Shown here: positions 61,602-64,000 of the stretch, piece after piece
How positions within the stretch are numbered: position 1 is the first letter of the stretch
Layout of the letters: each line of letters begins with the position of its first letter
Assembly (NCBI RefSeq): GCF_036227205.1
Contig: NZ_CP109442.1
Coordinates: 7,192,001-7,256,000, forward strand
Origin: Amycolatopsis sp. NBC_01480
GTDB taxonomy: Bacteria > Actinomycetota > Actinomycetes > Mycobacteriales > Pseudonocardiaceae
Length of the DNA: 64,000 bases
Reading direction: 5' to 3'
Translations under genes and position numbers: made by a program
Notes under the pieces: model-generated
What the model was told of the DNA's origin: nothing
Databases searched by the model: none
What the model saw: only the letters and a program-made list of their open reading frames with translations

Positions 61602-62547
61602 GCTGACTGCCCCCACCACCGTCGAAGACGCGCTCGCCGGGAGCGGCACCTTCCTGGCCGGCGGCACCACGCTGGTCGACCTGATGAAGCTGAACGTGCT
61701 GACCCCGCAGCACGTACTGGACATCAACCAGGTCCCGTTGCTGGGCATCGAAACCGGCGACGGGCTGCGGTTCGGCGCGCTGGAGCGGATGGCCGACATC
61801 GCCGCGCACCCCGGCGTGTACCCGATGATCTCCCGGGCGCTGCTGCTGAGTGCTTCGCAGCAGATCCGGAACATGGCCAGCATCGGCGGGAACCTGTTGC
61901 AGCGCACCCGCTGCTCGTACTTCCGCGACGTCGCCATGCCGTGCAACAAGCGGGAGCCCGGCAGCGGCTGCCCGGCGATCTCCGGCGCCAACCGGATGCA
62001 CGCCGTGCTCGGCACCAGCGACGCCTGCGTGGCCACCCACGCCAGTGACGTGGCCGTCGCGCTGGTCGCGCTCGACGCCGAGCTCGTGCTCGCCGCCGGG
62101 GACGGCACCCGCGTGGTGAAGCTGGCCGACTTCTACCGGGAACCCGGCGAGACCCCCGAGGTGGAGAACGACCTGCGCCCCGGCGAGCTGATCACCGAGG
62201 TCCGGGTGCCGCGGCTGGACTGGGCCGGGAACTCGACCTACGTCAAGGTGCGGGACCGGCAGTCGTACGAGTTCGCGCTGTGCTCCATCGCGGTCGCGCT
62301 GGACGTGCAGGACGGCCGGATCGCCGACGCCCGCGTGGCGGCCGGCGGGGTCGGGACCGTGCCGTGGCGGCTGCCCCGGGTGGAGGCTGCCCTGCGGGGC
62401 GCGCCGGTCACCCAGGAGTCCTTCGAAGCCGCCGCCGCGGTGGCCGCCGAGGGCGCGCGTCCGTTGTCCGCCAACGGTTTCAAACTGCCACTGCTGCGCC
62501 GGACGATCGTCCGCGCGCTGCTCGAACTGACCGAGGGGAACCGCTGA
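61588..62547 (+). CDS. Aldehyde oxidoreductase, FAD subunit with extra [4Fe-4S] site (PaoB-like)
   Basis: 319 residues. FAD_binding_5 and CO_deh_flav_C domains (AGGTTLVDLMKLNV, SASQQIRNMASIGGNLLQRTRC). Cys109, 119, 128 and 147 lie in the insert RTRCSYFRDVAMPCNKREPG and onward, the pattern that carries an additional [4Fe-4S] cluster in E. coli PaoB and 4-hydroxybenzoyl-CoA-reductase-like subunits. It transfers electrons to the final acceptor. The 1-bp TGATG overlap couples it to the large subunit. Confidence 0.93.
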   Translation: MRPFELTAPTTVEDALAGSGTFLAGGTTLVDLMKLNVLTPQHVLDINQVPLLGIETGDGLRFGALERMADIAAHPGVYPMISRALLLSASQQIRNMASIGGNLLQRTRCSYFRDVAMPCNKREPGSGCPAISGANRMHAVLGTSDACVATHASDVAVALVALDAELVLAAGDGTRVVKLADFYREPGETPEVENDLRPGELITEVRVPRLDWAGNSTYVKVRDRQSYEFALCSIAVALDVQDGRIADARVAAGGVGTVPWRLPRVEAALRGAPVTQESFEAAAAVAAEGARPLSANGFKLPLLRRTIVRALLELTEGNR

Positions 62548-64000
62548 TGCTCGCTCGGGTGGACGGGCCGCTGAAGGTCACCGGCCGGGCCGGCTACGGG
62601 CTGGATCGCACCTTGCCCGGCATGGTCTACGGCTACGTCGTGGTCAGCACGATCGCCCACGGCGAGATCGAGTCCATGGACGTGACCGCGGCCAAGAGCG
62701 CGCCCGGGGTGGTCGGCGTGTACTCGCCGTTCGACCCGCTGGCGCTGCGCACCGCCAGCTCGCCGATGTTCGGCGAGACCTGGGTTCCGTTGCAGGACAA
62801 GGAAGTCACCTACTACGGCCAGCCGATCGGCTTTGTCGTGGCGGAGAGTTTCGAGCAGGCCCGCGACGCGGCGATGCTGGTCCGCGTCTCGTACCGTCCG
62901 CTGCCGGCACTGACCTCACTGGCCGAGGGCCTGGCCACGGCCGAGGACGCGCCGGAGTCGCGTGGGGTGCCCTCGTCGCTGGCCGTGCTCGCGCCGGACG
63001 TCGAGTCCATTGAGGACGCACTGGCCGCGAGCCCGGTGGTCGTCGAGGCGACGTACTCCACCGCGACCCAGAACCACGCCGCGATGGAGCCGCACTCCGC
63101 GGTCGCGGTGTGGGAAGACGGCGTCATGACGGTGTACAGCGGGAACCAGGCCTCCCACCTGCACGCGATGGAGCTGGCCAGCGCGCTGGAGCTGGAGCCG
63201 TCCGCGGTCCACTCGGTGAACCCGTTCGTGGGCGGGGCCTTCGGCGGCAAGGGGCGGACGGCCTCGCCGGCGTTCCTGGCGGCGGCCGCGGCGCGGGCGC
63301 TCGGCCGTCCGGTCAAGGCCGCGCTCACCCGGGAACAGGTCTTCACCGCGACCGCCGGCCGCGCGGCGACGGTGCAGAAGATCGCCCTCGGCGCGGAGCG
63401 GGACGGCACGCTGATCGCGCTGCGCCACGACTCGTGGTGCAGCACCGACGCGCAGCGGTCGTTCGTCGAGCCGACCTCGCACGGCACCTCGCGCGAGTGG
63501 TACGCCACGCGGAACCTGGCCATCAGCCAGAAGATGGTGCCGCTGAACATCCCGCCGACCACGTTCATGCGCGCGCCGGGCGAGGCGCCCGGCTCGTTCG
63601 CGCTGGAGAGCGCGATCGACGAGCTGGCCGTCGCGCTGGAGATGGACCCGATCGAGCTGCGGCAGCGCAACAGTTCGACCGCGCCGCCCGGCAAGGACCT
63701 GCAGTGGTCGAGCAAGCACCTGGACGAGTGCTTCCGCGTCGGCGCGGCGCAGTTCGGCTGGACGCACCGGCGGCCGGGCGGGCGCACCGAGGGCGACTGG
63801 CTGGTCGGCATGGGCGCGGCCACCGCGATGTTCCCCGCCCTGCGCTTCCCGGCCACGGTCGGGATCACGCTGCGGGACGACGACACGGCCGAGGTCGCGA
63901 CCAGCGGCGCGGACCCGGGGACCGGCCTGCTGACCGTGCTTTCCTTGGTGGGCGCGGAATCCCTGGACATCGCGGCGGAGCGGATCGTCCCGCTGCTCGG
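62547..64000 (+). CDS. Aldehyde oxidoreductase, molybdenum-cofactor large subunit (PaoC-like), partial
   Basis: The gene runs off the right edge; 484 codons are visible of an expected about 700-730. It begins MLARVDGPLKVTGRAGYGLD, the usual start of YagR/PaoC-type subunits. The molybdopterin-domain blocks NPFVGGAFGGKGR and NIPPTTFMRAPGEAPGSFALESAID (with the conserved active-site Arg) are present; the C-terminal catalytic Glu lies beyond the window. PaoABC-type enzymes oxidise aromatic or aliphatic aldehydes to acids with the molybdopterin-cytosine cofactor. Maturation genes may follow outside. Confidence 0.92.
   Translation, partial: MLARVDGPLKVTGRAGYGLDRTLPGMVYGYVVVSTIAHGEIESMDVTAAKSAPGVVGVYSPFDPLALRTASSPMFGETWVPLQDKEVTYYGQPIGFVVAESFEQARDAAMLVRVSYRPLPALTSLAEGLATAEDAPESRGVPSSLAVLAPDVESIEDALAASPVVVEATYSTATQNHAAMEPHSAVAVWEDGVMTVYSGNQASHLHAMELASALELEPSAVHSVNPFVGGAFGGKGRTASPAFLAAAAARALGRPVKAALTREQVFTATAGRAATVQKIALGAERDGTLIALRHDSWCSTDAQRSFVEPTSHGTSREWYATRNLAISQKMVPLNIPPTTFMRAPGEAPGSFALESAIDELAVALEMDPIELRQRNSSTAPPGKDLQWSSKHLDECFRVGAAQFGWTHRRPGGRTEGDWLVGMGAATAMFPALRFPATVGITLRDDDTAEVATSGADPGTGLLTVLSLVGAESLDIAAERIVPLL

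Overview
The window is about 72% G+C, uses GTG starts freely, and encodes a DosR/DosS-type system, DUF5994, GAF-ANTAR proteins, furA-katG and many TetR-family regulators. This points to an actinomycete, most like Pseudonocardiales (Amycolatopsis or a close relative). The genus is an inference from gene content and style. No rRNA, tRNA, CRISPR array or prophage was recognised.

Layout. 1-3.3 kb: a partial peptide-type ABC binding lipoprotein, then gamma-glutamyltransferase divergent from a LysR regulator. 3.3-4.64 kb: a complete IS3-family insertion sequence. 4.9-11.4 kb: a secreted trypsin-like protease, an IacB-like protein with an SDR, a PASTA-like protein, argG behind an operator-covered and apparently leaderless promoter, a glutamine amidotransferase and a GT1 glycosyltransferase. 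11.4-15.7 kb: a Baeyer-Villiger cluster (monooxygenase divergent from SDR, esterase and TetR), fitting the route alcohol to ketone to ester to hydrolysis products. 15.7-19 kb: a secreted GH92 mannosidase with a LacI-type operator.

19.2-30 kb is a dormancy/redox-stress block: DUF5994, slipin and BON protein, a DosR regulator, an Acg-like nitroreductase, a DosS-like GAF-GAF kinase, two GAF-ANTAR proteins, an HPF-like ribosome protein, a fatty-acid desaturase and a second degenerate Acg-like protein. Dos-box-like sites lie in its promoter regions. 30-39 kb: AraC, a DHFR-like reductase, a lipoprotein, two membrane proteins leading into a NarL-type two-component pair, a ChaA antiporter, TetR, a small alarmone synthetase and a PASTA lipoprotein.

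39.3-43.6 kb: a DHA2 exporter and a convergent DUF418 membrane protein separated by an unusual array of about 190-240 bp units that repeats the 3' ends of both genes, then a divergent TetR. 44-50.3 kb: katG-furA, an NPP1-family secreted protein, GNAT, and an NADPH:quinone-type reductase with its divergent TetR. 50.3-56 kb: an IclR-controlled catabolic operon (NTF2-like, two SDRs, a ketosteroid-dehydrogenase-like flavoprotein, an ACS-type MFS transporter). 56-60.3 kb: MarR and the homogentisate operon hmgA-(unknown, with low-complexity insertions)-fahA. 60.4-64 kb: TetR divergent from a three-subunit PaoABC-type molybdenum aldehyde oxidoreductase that runs off the end.

Recurring themes are catabolic operons each paired with an adjacent regulator and a visible palindromic operator, and a set of very long, perfect-stem intergenic hairpins without T tracts placed just after stop codons, probably non-canonical terminators.
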